61,119 bases of DNA from CAYVTD01 sp964577665 (GCA_964577665.1 CAZOBD010000007.1:1-61119); one strand, 5' to 3'. Positions 1 to 8,888 are shown, counted from the first letter of the stretch. Numbers and translations: made by a program. Notes: generated by a model not told the origin, from the sequence alone.

Positions 1-7
1 AAATACT

Positions 8-628
8 ATGCTTAGATACATTACACTTTTGATATTTTTTTTGGTGAATGCCACTGCTTATACGCAGATACTGCCCGGCGGCAGCGAAGGAAAAAGCTAT
101 TCTTTTCGAGATGAGGAAGAAGAAGACCCCGGATTATACGGAGCAATTAATCTAAAAGTCCCAAATATGGCAGGCGACCTTGGTATAGAACTGGGTGCAT
201 CCCTCGGCGGGTATTTTTCAAAGCATTTTTCATTGGGCGCGGAGATAGACTATCTTTTCACCCAGACTATTAAATTTGAACTTCCGGGAGAAGAAAAACA
301 GGCTCATGTCAGGCTGGTTTACGGCGGGCCTGTATTTTCAGCCTTTCTTCCGGCTGCGGGAGATTTTAAACTTTTTGGGGATGCGGCTTTTTTTACGGGA
401 CATCTCAGCTATGGTACCCACACAAGCATTGATATAGCCGATGATCCTGCCGGAAAATGGATTTTTATGTGGAATGCCTCAGGAGGTATTGAGTATAAGC
501 TGTCAAGGGGTATCTTTATTGGTCTGTCTGCCGGTTGGAGAGCGCCATTCAGTGCAGAATACAAAGGTTTATCCGCAGAAGATTTGAGCGGAATGATTAT
601 TAAGATTTATTTAAAAAATATAATGTGA
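8..628 (+). CDS. Outer-membrane beta-barrel-like protein with signal peptide
   Basis: 206 residues. Residues 1-19 form a signal peptide (hydrophobic core LLIFFLVNATAY followed by TQ). An acidic EEEEDPG patch follows, and then alternating strands with GELGASLGGYFSKHFSLGAEIDYLF-type spacing (written here only as a pattern) as in small porin/OmpW-like barrels of Bacteroidota. The last residues are aromatic/hydrophobic (IIKIYLKNIM), compatible with a closing strand. I do not recognise a specific family. It lies close to the window edge, so any upstream operon partners cannot be seen. A barrel is inferred from the signal peptide and strand pattern, not from a defined motif. Confidence 0.6.
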   Translation: MLRYITLLIFFLVNATAYTQILPGGSEGKSYSFRDEEEEDPGLYGAINLKVPNMAGDLGIELGASLGGYFSKHFSLGAEIDYLFTQTIKFELPGEEKQAHVRLVYGGPVFSAFLPAAGDFKLFGDAAFFTGHLSYGTHTSIDIADDPAGKWIFMWNASGGIEYKLSRGIFIGLSAGWRAPFSAEYKGLSAEDLSGMIIKIYLKNIM

Positions 629-670
629 TTATTTAAAAAAAATAATTCTTCTTTTTTAAAATTATTTCTA

Positions 671-699
671 TTGTATTAAATAATTTATGCTTAATTTTG
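671..699 (+). promoter_or_regulatory. Bacteroidota-type promoter candidate before the S1-domain gene
   Basis: TTG at 671-673 and TAATTTTG at 692-699 match the Bacteroidota TTG / TAnnTTTG pattern with 18 bp between the elements. It lies about 60 bp upstream of the start codon at 761. This is a match by eye only. Confidence 0.4.
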
Positions 700-760
700 C
701 AGTCTATGTAATTATTGTTTAACTAAATTTTATATTATTTGAAAATCGAAAGCGTGCTCT

Positions 761-2491
761 ATGAACGAAGAAGCTAAAAACGGAATGAACGAAGAAAACA
801 TTGAAAATACTGAAAAACAAGGGATGGAAGGTACGTCTCAAGATGCGCAGGAACAAAATGCTGCGCAGGAACGTACAGAAGAAATTCTAGGTACAAATAT
901 TGCGGAAGAAAGCTCCGAAGAAAGTACACAAAGGGAAGAGGAGACAAGCCCCCCTTCGGAAAATCTGCCCGCAGAGAGCGCGCAGCCTGCATCAGAACCT
1001 GAAAAATCCGGTACGGAAAGTGTTCCTGAAGATAAAAAAACGGAGGACACTCCCGACAATAATATCACATCCGAAGAAGTCAAAACAGAGGAAACTGCCC
1101 CGCGGCAGGATGTTCCGGCTGCCGGGACCGGAGATAAATCTCCTGATGAACCGGAAGCAAAGCAGGAAACTCCTTCTGAAATCCCGCCTGTCGTTACTCC
1201 GGAAGTTAAAAAGGATGAACCCAAAGATGAAAAAATCAAGGAAACTCCCGAGAAAATTGATCTTGAAAAAATTGAAGCAAGAGAAAAGGCAAGAGCCGAA
1301 GAGAAAAAACTGGAAGAAGAAAAAATCAACGCGGTAATTGACCGGCTAAAAGAATACAAAGAGAATAAAAAGCCGATAGAAGTAATCGTAAAAGCAAGGA
1401 TCCGTGGAGGTCTTCGTGTAGAATACGAAGGAGCTTCACTTTTTCTGCCTGCATCACACTTCTCTATGAAAAAATCACCTTCGGAAGAAGAGCTTGTCGA
1501 TGCAATCGGTCATAAAATTGAAGTGGTCGTTCACGAAATACATGATAACCAGCAGGTTCGCAATTCAATCATAGTCAGCAGAAAATCAATTCTGGAAGAA
1601 GCATTTTGGTCGAAACTTCAAAAAGGAGCCGTAGTGGAAGGCAAAGTTTCTTCCATTGCCACTTTCGGAGTTTTCGTTGACTTAGGAGGTTTGGAAGGCT
1701 TGATTCACATTTCCCGTCTTTCCCAGCTTCACGTAGAAGACCCCTCAAAGCTTGTAAACAAAGGTGATACCATTAAAGCGGTCGTTCATGACGTTGACCG
1801 GGAAAAGAACAGAATATCTCTCAGCAGAAAAGAGCTTGAAGAATCCCCATGGAAAGGAATGGCTGAGAAATATCCCGAAGATTCCGTACAGAAAGGCATT
1901 GTGCGCCGTATAACCGATTTCGGTGCTTATGTAGAGCTGCAGCCCGGCATTGACGGACTGCTCAGGATGCCTGAGATGTCTTGGAAAAAAAGAATAAAAC
2001 ATCCTTCCGAGCTGTTTAAACCGGGAGATGAAATAGAGGTATATATTCTCAATGTGAACGAAAACAAGCAGACTGTTTCTCTCAGCTACAAGAGAACACG
2101 CCCCAATCCATGGCACGGACTTATAGAAAAATATCCCGTCGGCAGCGAGCAGGATGGTAAGGTGTTTCAGGTAGTGCCGCAGGGAGCCGTTATTACGGTG
2201 AATGACGAAGTTGACGGTTTCATACCACGCAGCAAAGTTAAAAATATAATGAAAGGCAAAAAGATGCCTTTCAAAGAGGGAGACGAAATAAAGGTTCTTA
2301 TCTCCGATATTGTCCCTGACGACGAATCTCTTATACTGGAACCCAAAGTAGAAGCGAGGGCTGCTTACAGCTCCGGCGGAAAAGGCTCTAAAGGATTCAA
2401 AGAGCAGGCAGGTAGTTCAGGCGGCACCTTTACTTTCGATGATTTTCTCTCGGAAGATCAGAAAAAAGAACTGATGAAAAGCCTCAAGTAG
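761..2491 (+). CDS. S1 RNA-binding domain protein (ribosomal protein S1-like)
   Basis: 576 residues. The first ~190 residues are a Glu/Pro/Lys-rich low-complexity acidic region with no fold signal. From about residue 203 there are four S1-type OB-fold repeats. The first, ~203-275, is degenerate. The second, ~287-357, has the classic FGVFVDLGGLEGLIH...S core. The third, ~374-442, has FGAYVELQPGIDGLL. The fourth is at ~462-530. The C-terminus is Gly/Ser-rich and ends in a short acidic/basic helix. Repeated S1 domains are the hallmark of 30S protein S1, which binds mRNA at the ribosome and is important where Shine-Dalgarno sequences are weak, as they are here. With four S1 domains and an acidic extension it may be the rpsA orthologue or a paralogue; the rest of the genome is needed to tell. 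Confidence 0.85.
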   Translation: MNEEAKNGMNEENIENTEKQGMEGTSQDAQEQNAAQERTEEILGTNIAEESSEESTQREEETSPPSENLPAESAQPASEPEKSGTESVPEDKKTEDTPDNNITSEEVKTEETAPRQDVPAAGTGDKSPDEPEAKQETPSEIPPVVTPEVKKDEPKDEKIKETPEKIDLEKIEAREKARAEEKKLEEEKINAVIDRLKEYKENKKPIEVIVKARIRGGLRVEYEGASLFLPASHFSMKKSPSEEELVDAIGHKIEVVVHEIHDNQQVRNSIIVSRKSILEEAFWSKLQKGAVVEGKVSSIATFGVFVDLGGLEGLIHISRLSQLHVEDPSKLVNKGDTIKAVVHDVDREKNRISLSRKELEESPWKGMAEKYPEDSVQKGIVRRITDFGAYVELQPGIDGLLRMPEMSWKKRIKHPSELFKPGDEIEVYILNVNENKQTVSLSYKRTRPNPWHGLIEKYPVGSEQDGKVFQVVPQGAVITVNDEVDGFIPRSKVKNIMKGKKMPFKEGDEIKVLISDIVPDDESLILEPKVEARAAYSSGGKGSKGFKEQAGSSGGTFTFDDFLSEDQKKELMKSLK

Positions 2492-2522
2492 CATTGCTCT
2501 GATACAATAATTTTTAAAAAGA

Positions 2523-2558
2523 ACCGATACTTACTTCAATAGGGTATCGGTTTTTTTA
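2523..2558 (+). terminator. Intrinsic terminator of the S1-domain gene
   Basis: An 8-bp stem ACCGATAC / GTATCGGT (2523-2530 with 2544-2551) is followed by a run of seven to eight T, 30 bp after the stop codon. Confidence 0.85.
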
Positions 2559-2577
2559 TCCGCTTACACTTATTTTT

Positions 2578-3363
2578 ATGAACAAAAAAAAGAAAAATAT
2601 TAATACGATAATAATGGCTTTATTTACAGCCATTATTTTTATTTTTATATCTATGCCTGCTTTTTCTCAGGAAAATACAAAGCAGGAAACGATAATTAAA
2701 AAGAAGCCTGTCCTGACTCCGTATCAAATAATCAGCGGAGACACTCTGCGGCTGCCCGATTCACTGAAGACTCCTGCTGTGCTGCCGGGCGCAAGCCGCG
2801 AGGAATATTTAGAGATGCAGGACAGTAATTATATTCGGGCTATGCGTCTTAATATAATCGGAGAAGTCCGCTTTCGCTCCGACTATATTGCCTTTTCAAA
2901 AGAGCGGGAGGTAATGCAGGGGATGATAGAAGGCTCTCCTATGGAGATTATTAAGAAAAACATGGATATACCGAGGGAGTTTTATGCTCCCAGCGGCGAA
3001 GAGCTTGTGCACAGGCAGCTCGTTTACGAAAATGCCTTTTATGTGCCTTACCTGAATACATACAATCCTAATTCAGGACTGGTATCATTCGGGCAGATAG
3101 CACAGTTTTTAGGGCTTTCGGAAGATGTTTCCCCTGTGTTGACTTATACTCTTGATCATCCGGCAGAGGTAGAGATTGTTATATATTCCATACAGGCAAA
3201 AGTTGCTGCTGTCCTTTACAGAGGTATCCAGAGTGAAGGAACTCATTCAATCACATGGAATTTCCGCAATGACAGCGGAAAAAGAATGCCGAAGGGCGAT
3301 TACATCGGTGAAATAAGAATTGGAAAAGACAGATTTATTAGAAAGAGAATCGTCATACCATAG
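2578..3363 (+). CDS. Secreted protein with C-terminal FlgD-like domain
   Basis: 261 residues. A lysine-rich start (MNKKKKN) is followed by a hydrophobic segment and an AFSQE cleavage-like site, so this is probably an exported protein. The central part (~60-190) is not recognised. The last ~70 residues (from about 190) read as a FlgD-like Ig fold: a hydrophobic strand (VEIVIYSI), a turn, then HSITWNFRNDSGKRMPKGDY and a final strand. This fold is used at the C-termini of many FCB surface proteins. It ends in RKRIVIP, without the usual YPNP motif of a T9SS tail. The gene starts 20 bp past the terminator of the S1 gene, so it probably has its own promoter in or near that terminator. Confidence 0.6.
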   Translation: MNKKKKNINTIIMALFTAIIFIFISMPAFSQENTKQETIIKKKPVLTPYQIISGDTLRLPDSLKTPAVLPGASREEYLEMQDSNYIRAMRLNIIGEVRFRSDYIAFSKEREVMQGMIEGSPMEIIKKNMDIPREFYAPSGEELVHRQLVYENAFYVPYLNTYNPNSGLVSFGQIAQFLGLSEDVSPVLTYTLDHPAEVEIVIYSIQAKVAAVLYRGIQSEGTHSITWNFRNDSGKRMPKGDYIGEIRIGKDRFIRKRIVIP

Positions 3364-3490
3364 TGTTATTATATTTTTATGCAGTAATATAATGCAAAAT
3401 AGCACTAAATGTGTTTGTTTTTAAATAATTAAAATTGTTTCAGATACAAAAATTTCGACGCATTTTTTTTAGAAATTATTAAATATTTTT

Positions 3491-3498
3491 TATCTTTG
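3491..3498 (+). promoter_or_regulatory. Bacteroidota -7 box (TATCTTTG) before marR
   Basis: TATCTTTG, an exact match to the TAnnTTTG consensus, lies 33 bp upstream of the ATG at 3531. No clear -33 TTG is seen. Confidence 0.5.
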
Positions 3499-3530
3499 TA
3501 TATATTTAAATTGCCATTGTGTTATAATTA

Positions 3531-4043
3531 ATGAACAGGAAGAGAATGAAAAAGGACATAAGAAAGAAATTCAAGGGATTAGAGGAATTACCGGGATATG
3601 AAGATTTTGAAGACTTTCCCGGAATGCTGCTTTGGCAGCTTCAGCATTTATGGCAGAGACAGCTTAACTCAAAGCTCGACCAATTCGGATTAACACATAT
3701 GCAGTATATTATGCTTTCTGCGCTGGAGGTCGCTCTTTCTTCAGATTTTGAAACCACACAGGCTAACCTTGCCAAGGCTGTCAAATTTGATATTATGATG
3801 ACTTCTAACGTACTTAGGACACTTGAGAAAAAAGAGCTGATAACCAGAACCCGCAATCCCAAGGATATAAGGGCAATCCTGCTCGACATTACTCCAAAGG
3901 GAAAAAGACTTGTTAAAAAAGCAAGAGTAGCCGCCGATTCTTTCAACGAAGAATTCTTTTCGCCTATAGGGCAGGATTTGAAGAATTTCACTACCGATAT
4001 GATAAAGCTGATAAACAACAATATCGAAGCAAAAAAGAAATAA
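3531..4043 (+). CDS. MarR-family transcriptional regulator
   Basis: 170 residues. A winged helix-turn-helix of the MarR type spans about residues 45-140. The sequence LGLTHMQYIMLSALE (shortened) leads into the recognition helix ATQANLAKAVKFDIMMTSNVLRTLEKK region, followed by the wing ITRTRNPKDIRAILLDITPKGK, which carries the conserved D-R-[AS] feature of MarR wings. The N-terminal 30 residues are basic and acidic and are an extension to the usual ~140-residue family. It would bind DNA as a dimer and respond to a small ligand or oxidant. The target is unknown. It is convergent with the Bat operon. Confidence 0.85.
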   Translation: MNRKRMKKDIRKKFKGLEELPGYEDFEDFPGMLLWQLQHLWQRQLNSKLDQFGLTHMQYIMLSALEVALSSDFETTQANLAKAVKFDIMMTSNVLRTLEKKELITRTRNPKDIRAILLDITPKGKRLVKKARVAADSFNEEFFSPIGQDLKNFTTDMIKLINNNIEAKKK

Positions 4044-4065
4044 TCAGTCAGGCGTCTTTTTTTAG

Positions 4066-4100
4066 AATCCTCTCCTTTGCCTTGTGAGAGGATTTTTTTT
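4066..4100 (+). terminator. Intrinsic terminator of marR
   Basis: A 9-bp perfect stem AATCCTCTC / GAGAGGATT (4066-4074 with 4086-4094) is followed by eight T. It touches the stop codon of the convergent batE gene. Confidence 0.85.
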
Positions 4101-4857
4101 ATATTATCCGAAATGATGATTCGGGTATCCATCCCACATTGCCGTCTGCAAGCCGGATTTCAGTCCATTGACCGACACGGTCGAGCAGATACACTTTTGT
4201 GCCTTCATGGAGAATAAACAAATCCGTACCGTCTTCGGCGGGCGAACTTTTTACGTAAACACTGGGAGAAAAAATAATCGCTTCGTTTTCGGATGTTTCC
4301 CTGTTGTAATCAATGTGAGCAAAGAAAAACAATATGACGAAAAGCAAAATAAATAAAACCCCGCCTGCAAAAGTCCATTTTTTCATTGTGATGCTTTTGC
4401 CGAAAATGTAAATCAAAGCAAGCGCCAGAGCCGCCCACAGAGAAACTGACGCAAAAACTGCCCAAACATCTGAGCGTACATTCTTCAGTAAATCGTCGAA
4501 CCACTGCTCGAAAAAAATACGGGGTACGGGTTCGATTTTGTCAATGATGCGCAGATTGGCTATCTGCAGGTTAAACTGAATATCCTCATCGGAAGGATCG
4601 AGCTTAAGAGCGCGTTCGTAGTATAAAATCGCTCTCGGAATTTGTTTCATTTTAAAATATGTATTGCCGAGATTGTAATACAGTGATTTGGATACATAGC
4701 CGTTGTTGATAATTTTCTCATACATTGCTGCGGCTTTTTCATATTCACTTTCCCGGTATGCCTGATTAGCCTGAATAAATGTTTCTTCAGCTTCGTCTGC
4801 GAAAAGATTAGCAGACAGGAAGATAAAGAGTGTCATTATCGCTGCTGATATTTTCAT
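4099..4857 (-). CDS. batE: BatE-like TPR and SH3 domain protein
   Basis: 253 residues from the ATG at 4857, which overlaps the batD stop codon as ATGA; a longer frame upstream lies inside batD and is not needed. A signal peptide is followed by three TPR units at about residues 20-115 (AAAMYEKII..YYNLGNTYFKMKQ..AILYYERALKLDPSDEDI). Two hydrophobic segments lie at about 135-155 and 163-185. A C-terminal bacterial SH3 domain covers ~200-253 (VYVKSSPAEDGTDLFILHEG...W.EI...GWIP). This is the arrangement of BatE at the end of Bat operons. It is probably translationally coupled to batD. The Bat proteins are envelope proteins linked to stress or oxygen tolerance, with an unclear biochemical role. Confidence 0.85.
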   Translation of the reverse strand: MKISAAIMTLFIFLSANLFADEAEETFIQANQAYRESEYEKAAAMYEKIINNGYVSKSLYYNLGNTYFKMKQIPRAILYYERALKLDPSDEDIQFNLQIANLRIIDKIEPVPRIFFEQWFDDLLKNVRSDVWAVFASVSLWAALALALIYIFGKSITMKKWTFAGGVLFILLFVILFFFAHIDYNRETSENEAIIFSPSVYVKSSPAEDGTDLFILHEGTKVYLLDRVGQWTEIRLADGNVGWIPESSFRII

Positions 4858-6692
4858 TTCAGACTTCCCTCCAGCTTGGTTATCAAAGCCGCGGCGCTGC
4901 CGTACATATTCTCCATTTCGCCTTCCCTTTGTCCTGGGGCAAAGCGTGCAAATTCGCATTTATCTATCATTTCAATGAATGCCGCTGCCGTATCTTCTGA
5001 AACACCGCGTTTAAGCATTTGTTCTTTTGCAGTGTCGCCGGTCAGTTCGGCGTAAGGTATCCCCAGCTTATCGCCGAGATACCCCCAGAGAGCTCTGGAA
5101 AGTTCTTCATAATATTTTTCTTTCTCACCCTTTTTTAGGAAACTGTCAGCCCGTGAAAGTCTTTTCCTTGCTATTTTCGTAGCTTTTCTGTTTCTGAGCA
5201 GGGTTATGTCTGCATCCATTTTACGTTTATTTTTCAAATAGAAAAAGAAAATGAAGAAAAGAGCAAGAGGCGCAAGATTAAGACCAATAAAAAGAGGAGA
5301 GCCGTAGAGCCTGCCTGCGCTCCTGCCGAGACTGGCATCGGTTTTAATAAATCGTATATCCTTGCCTATATACTTTATGTTTTCTTTAGATACGCCGGAA
5401 ACGGAAGCCATTCCGGCTTCTCCGCTGCCTTTTGCCACTTCAACTGAAAATTCATCTGAGCTGATTGTAACGTAATCTTCTTTTTCCAGGTCAAAATAAG
5501 TAAATTCAACAGGTTTTATCTTGTAGTTACCCGGATTTTTCGGCAGGAGCAGGTACTCGAATACTTTATTGCCCGAAATGCCTCCTGAACCTACACTGAG
5601 ATTATCGGCAACTTTAGGTTCATAGCTTTCAAAGTCCGGTGGAAATTCGATGTTAAGCTCGTTCAGAAGCTTCAGGTTTCCGTTTCCTGAGACCTTTACT
5701 TTCAAAGTAACAGGATCGTTTGTAACAGCTTTCTTTTTATCAATCCATGCTTCCATGGAAAGCGTGCCGACGGCCCCGTTGAAGCTTACCGGATCTCCTT
5801 CGGGAAGAGCTTTCACGTGTACTGACTGCGTGGCTGTTTTGGCAGTATAGCTGAAATCCTTGTAATTTCCGCTGCCGAAAAAAGGATCATCAAAAAAATC
5901 GTCGAAAATGCTGCGGCGTCTTCTGTTTGGATCCACAACTTTAAGTCTTACAGTGAAATCCCACTGAAGGTCATCCACTTTCAGAGTGCCGCTTTGCTGT
6001 GGAATCAAAACATATTTTTTCAAAGTTACAGATGCAAATCTTTTACCGTCAATTATTTCATATTCGGGTCTGCCGCCTGTCTCCAGTTCCTGAGACCAAA
6101 ATCCCTGAAAGGCGGGTATTTCATTGAGATTATTGCTGACTATGGAAAGTTCCGGGTTGTAAATAACCTTGTAAGTTGCTGTCAGATGCTCGCCCCACCA
6201 AACATTGCGCTTGCTTACGTACAGCCGGAGCATTATGTTTTCTCTGAGTATTTTCTGAGCCTGACTGTCGAGTGACTCCTTCTTTCCGCTGCCGCTCTGA
6301 CTGCGGTTTCCGCCTTTGACCACTTTTATTTGAAGGGGTTTAGTCTCTAATGTTTTTCCGTTTGCTTTTATTGCTGCTTTTCCGATAACGTAATCGCCCG
6401 CGCTGCCTGCCTGCAGTACATAGGAATAACCGATAGACCGAGACATCCTGCCGTTCACAAAATTCATTGACTGTTGAGTGCTCGGTCCCATAAGGACATT
6501 GAAGCCTTTGAAATTTGGAGGTTTGAAATCCGAGCCGTCTGCATTTTCGAGGGTAAATGTAACCTGAAACCTTTCTCCTTCGGTGAGAGTGCTTTTTGAT
6601 ACCGATGCATTAAAACTCTGCCCCGTCATAACACCGGTTATTAACGGAAGTAATAAGAGAAAAGCTGATATGGATTTAAAAAATGCGTTCAT
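4854..6692 (-). CDS. batD: BatD-like membrane protein
   Basis: 612 residues. It begins with a signal peptide and a first Ig-like region (FNASVSKSTLTEGERFQVTFTLENADG) that is the BatD family opening. A second beta-rich domain starts around residue 150 (MLRLYVSKRNVWWGEHLTATYKV) and a third at about 310. One transmembrane segment is near residue 470 (LFIGLNLAPLALFFIFFFYLK), followed by a cytoplasmic helical tail. Its place between batC and batE, with ATGA coupling to batE, matches the standard Bat operon order. It is likely anchored in the inner membrane with most of the chain in the periplasm. Confidence 0.9.
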   Translation of the reverse strand: MNAFFKSISAFLLLLPLITGVMTGQSFNASVSKSTLTEGERFQVTFTLENADGSDFKPPNFKGFNVLMGPSTQQSMNFVNGRMSRSIGYSYVLQAGSAGDYVIGKAAIKANGKTLETKPLQIKVVKGGNRSQSGSGKKESLDSQAQKILRENIMLRLYVSKRNVWWGEHLTATYKVIYNPELSIVSNNLNEIPAFQGFWSQELETGGRPEYEIIDGKRFASVTLKKYVLIPQQSGTLKVDDLQWDFTVRLKVVDPNRRRRSIFDDFFDDPFFGSGNYKDFSYTAKTATQSVHVKALPEGDPVSFNGAVGTLSMEAWIDKKKAVTNDPVTLKVKVSGNGNLKLLNELNIEFPPDFESYEPKVADNLSVGSGGISGNKVFEYLLLPKNPGNYKIKPVEFTYFDLEKEDYVTISSDEFSVEVAKGSGEAGMASVSGVSKENIKYIGKDIRFIKTDASLGRSAGRLYGSPLFIGLNLAPLALFFIFFFYLKNKRKMDADITLLRNRKATKIARKRLSRADSFLKKGEKEKYYEELSRALWGYLGDKLGIPYAELTGDTAKEQMLKRGVSEDTAAAFIEMIDKCEFARFAPGQREGEMENMYGSAAALITKLEGSLK

Positions 6693-6711
6693 TTTTACTC
6701 TGATTTATTGT

Positions 6712-7482
6712 TTACCAATTCTTTTCTGTTTTGGCGCCGGTCGCCTTCATTTTTTTTAGCTTTTTCTGAAGTTCCTTTTCCTCGTTTTTCAACGCCTGCA
6801 ATAGTCTTTCAGCATTCTTTTTCGACATTTTTTGCTCCTTAGGCTGAGACTTTTGCTGCTGTTTTTCATCCTGTTTTTGCTGCTGATTTTGCTGCTGATT
6901 TTGCTCTTGCTGCTGTTCATTCTCTTTTTTATCTTGTTTGTTCCTGTCTTTTTTTTCTTGCTGATTCTGCTTATTTTTATCTTTATTTTCCTTATTATCC
7001 TGATTTTTATTGTCTTTATTTTTTTGTTGCTGTTGCTGCTGTCTTAGTTTTTTCAGTGCATAGGAGAGATTGTATTTAGTATCCATATCATTTGGATTGT
7101 TTTTTAAAGCCCGTTTGTATGCTTCTATGCTTTCCGCATATTTTTCTTTCTGCAGAAGTGAGTTTCCGAGATTGTGATAAGATTTGGCAAGCTCCTTTTT
7201 ATCCTTATTTGCCAAACCGAATGACTGAAATTCTTCTGCTGCTTTTTCGTACTGACCTTGCTTGTAGAGAGATGCACCAAGGTTGTACGTTGCTTTTTTG
7301 TTTTTATCGTTTTCCTCCATTGCCTTACGGTATTTAACCTCGGCTTCTTTGAAATTTTTTCTCTCATACAGCTCGTTGCCTTCTCTGATGTACTCTTTGT
7401 CTGACTGAGATAAACAATCTGGTGTAATAGAAAGAAACAAGAGAAAAACCGTTATAGCAGTAAAAATTATTCTTATTTTCAT
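6712..7482 (-). CDS. batC: BatC-like TPR protein with Gln/Lys-rich tail
   Basis: 256 residues. A signal peptide (ITVFLLFLSITPDCLSQS) precedes three to four TPR motifs at ~28-145 (EGNELYERKNFKEAEVKYRK.., ATYNLGASLYKQGQYEKAAEEF, YHNLGNSLLQKEKYAESIEAYK). Then comes a ~75-residue stretch made almost only of Q, N, K, D and E, and a final basic coiled-coil-like helix. The TPR part is typical of BatC. The polar tail is unusually long and probably disordered. The start codon overlaps the end of the upstream VWA gene by 4 bp, so the genes are co-transcribed and probably coupled. Confidence 0.85.
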   Translation of the reverse strand: MKIRIIFTAITVFLLFLSITPDCLSQSDKEYIREGNELYERKNFKEAEVKYRKAMEENDKNKKATYNLGASLYKQGQYEKAAEEFQSFGLANKDKKELAKSYHNLGNSLLQKEKYAESIEAYKRALKNNPNDMDTKYNLSYALKKLRQQQQQQKNKDNKNQDNKENKDKNKQNQQEKKDRNKQDKKENEQQQEQNQQQNQQQKQDEKQQQKSQPKEQKMSKKNAERLLQALKNEEKELQKKLKKMKATGAKTEKNW

Positions 7483-8507
7483 TTTTTTCCTCCGAATAAG
7501 TTGAGGGATTGGATGATTCTGCTCTTTTTATCGGAAATCAGCAGTTCTGCCAGTAAAAATATAATAGCCGGAATCAGCATCCACTGAAAACGGCTTTCGT
7601 AATCGGTAACCATTTTCGATGAAAACTCCTTTTTTTCCATTGCTCCGATATTTTCTATCAAATCGGAAAGGTCTGCGTCTGTGCCGGCAGAGCGTATAAA
7701 ATCGCCGTCTCCCGCTGCGGCAATCTGCTGGAGCAGCGAGGCTTCGAGTTTCGTAAAAATAATATTTCCGTTTTTGCCGCGGAAATAATCACGCCCGCCT
7801 TTACCGGGTATAGGCCCCCCTTTCACTGTGCCCATGCCTATTGTGTGGACGATAATACCCTTTTCGGCGGCTTTTTCGGCAGCGCCTAATGCATCGTCTT
7901 CGTGATTTTCGCCGTCTGTTATTACGATAATTACTTTATGTTTTTTTGTTTCGTCTTTAAAAGATTTCGCTGCCAGCTCTATAGCGCTTCCGATGGCAGT
8001 ACCCTGCATTTGAATCATGCCGGTTGATACTGAATTGAGAAATAGTTTAGCAGCGGCATAATCGGTAGTTAAGGGGAGCTGCAGGAAAGATTCTCCCGCA
8101 AAGACCACCATGCCTATACGATCGTTTCTGAGCCTGTCTATCAATCTGCTTACAATCTGCTTTGCTCTTGCAAGCCTGTCCGGCTTTATATCATCGGCAA
8201 GCATGCTGTTTGATACGTCGAGGGCTATGAAAACATCTACCCCCTTGCGTTTTACTTCTTCCAATTTAGTGCCGACCAAAGGATTCAAGATGCCCCCTGC
8301 AAGGAAAAACAATGCCGCCATTGCAAGAGAAAACTTCAGCCACGGTTTGTAAGGCGATACATCCGGCATGAGCTGCTGAATCAGCCCCATGTCGCCGTAT
8401 TTTTCCAGCGAGCTTTTTCTTGCCCTCCGCACTATTAAAAATATGATGAGCAGAAGCGGTATCAGACCAAGGGCATAAATATACTCAAAATTTTCAAAAT
8501 CAATCAT
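7479..8507 (-). CDS. batB: BatA/BatB-like von Willebrand factor A domain membrane protein
   Basis: 342 residues. Transmembrane segments are seen at ~10-27 and ~60-78, with another near the C-terminus (~312-328). A VWA domain lies between them (~90-290). The MIDAS metal site DVSNS is at residues 97-101, the conserved Thr is in PLTTDYAAAK, and the Asp is in VIIVITDGENHEDD. These are the features of BatA and BatB. Only one VWA gene is present, and no moxR or DUF58 gene lies upstream, so the operon here is a shortened BatB-C-D-E form. It is the first gene of the operon and divergent from rpmH. Confidence 0.9.
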   Translation of the reverse strand: MIDFENFEYIYALGLIPLLLIIFLIVRRARKSSLEKYGDMGLIQQLMPDVSPYKPWLKFSLAMAALFFLAGGILNPLVGTKLEEVKRKGVDVFIALDVSNSMLADDIKPDRLARAKQIVSRLIDRLRNDRIGMVVFAGESFLQLPLTTDYAAAKLFLNSVSTGMIQMQGTAIGSAIELAAKSFKDETKKHKVIIVITDGENHEDDALGAAEKAAEKGIIVHTIGMGTVKGGPIPGKGGRDYFRGKNGNIIFTKLEASLLQQIAAAGDGDFIRSAGTDADLSDLIENIGAMEKKEFSSKMVTDYESRFQWMLIPAIIFLLAELLISDKKSRIIQSLNLFGGKK

Positions 8508-8732
8508 TTTTCAACAAAAGTTTTTACCATCTTCATTAAAGAAATTTACTTTCAAATGACGAACTTTTTTTTGAAAAATTATGATTTCCTGAGAAAAATT
8601 CTGTTTTAAAAAATTGCAGGAAAATACTAAAATAAATTTTTCCATATTTCAAAATATATGTTTATCTTTGTAGTTCTTGTAAAAATTAATTTTGAAATTA
8701 TATAATTGGCAATAATTTAACGAGGAAATTAC
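8508..8732. promoter_or_regulatory. Divergent promoter region between the Bat operon and rpmH
   Basis: 225 bp of A/T-rich sequence. On the plus strand TATCTTTG at 8663-8670 matches the Bacteroidota -7 consensus, 63 bp before the rpmH ATG. On the minus strand I see no equally good match for the Bat operon. Confidence 0.5.
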
Positions 8733-8888
8733 ATGAAAAGAACATTCCAGCCGAGCCGCAGGAAAAGGCTGAACAAGCACGGCTTCAGAGCAAGAATGGC
8801 TACAAAAAACGGACGAAAAGTAATTAACCGCCGCCGCTCTAAAGGCAGGCATAAACTTTCCGTAAGTACGGAAAGAAAGCCATATTAA
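8733..8888 (+). CDS. rpmH: 50S ribosomal protein L34
   Basis: A 51-residue protein, MKRTFQPSRRKRLNKHGFRA and onward, with the invariant L34 opening MKRTFQPS, the Arg/Lys-rich centre (RMATKNGRKVINRRRSKGR) and a short extension HKLSVSTERKPY. Basic composition and length fit L34 (44-52 residues). It binds 23S rRNA in the large subunit. It heads the conserved rpmH-rnpA-yidD-yidC block. A purine-rich AACGAGGAAATT precedes the ATG. Confidence 0.97.
   Translation: MKRTFQPSRRKRLNKHGFRARMATKNGRKVINRRRSKGRHKLSVSTERKPY

Noticed and set aside
838..1359. Minus-strand ORF of 173 codons opposite the S1-domain gene
   Set aside because: It is Ser-rich, a mirror of the Glu/Lys-rich codons on the plus strand, with no independent features.
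6832..7047. Plus-strand Leu/Ile-rich ORF resembling a membrane protein
   Set aside because: It is the complement of the Gln/Lys-rich tail of BatC and is an artefact of composition.
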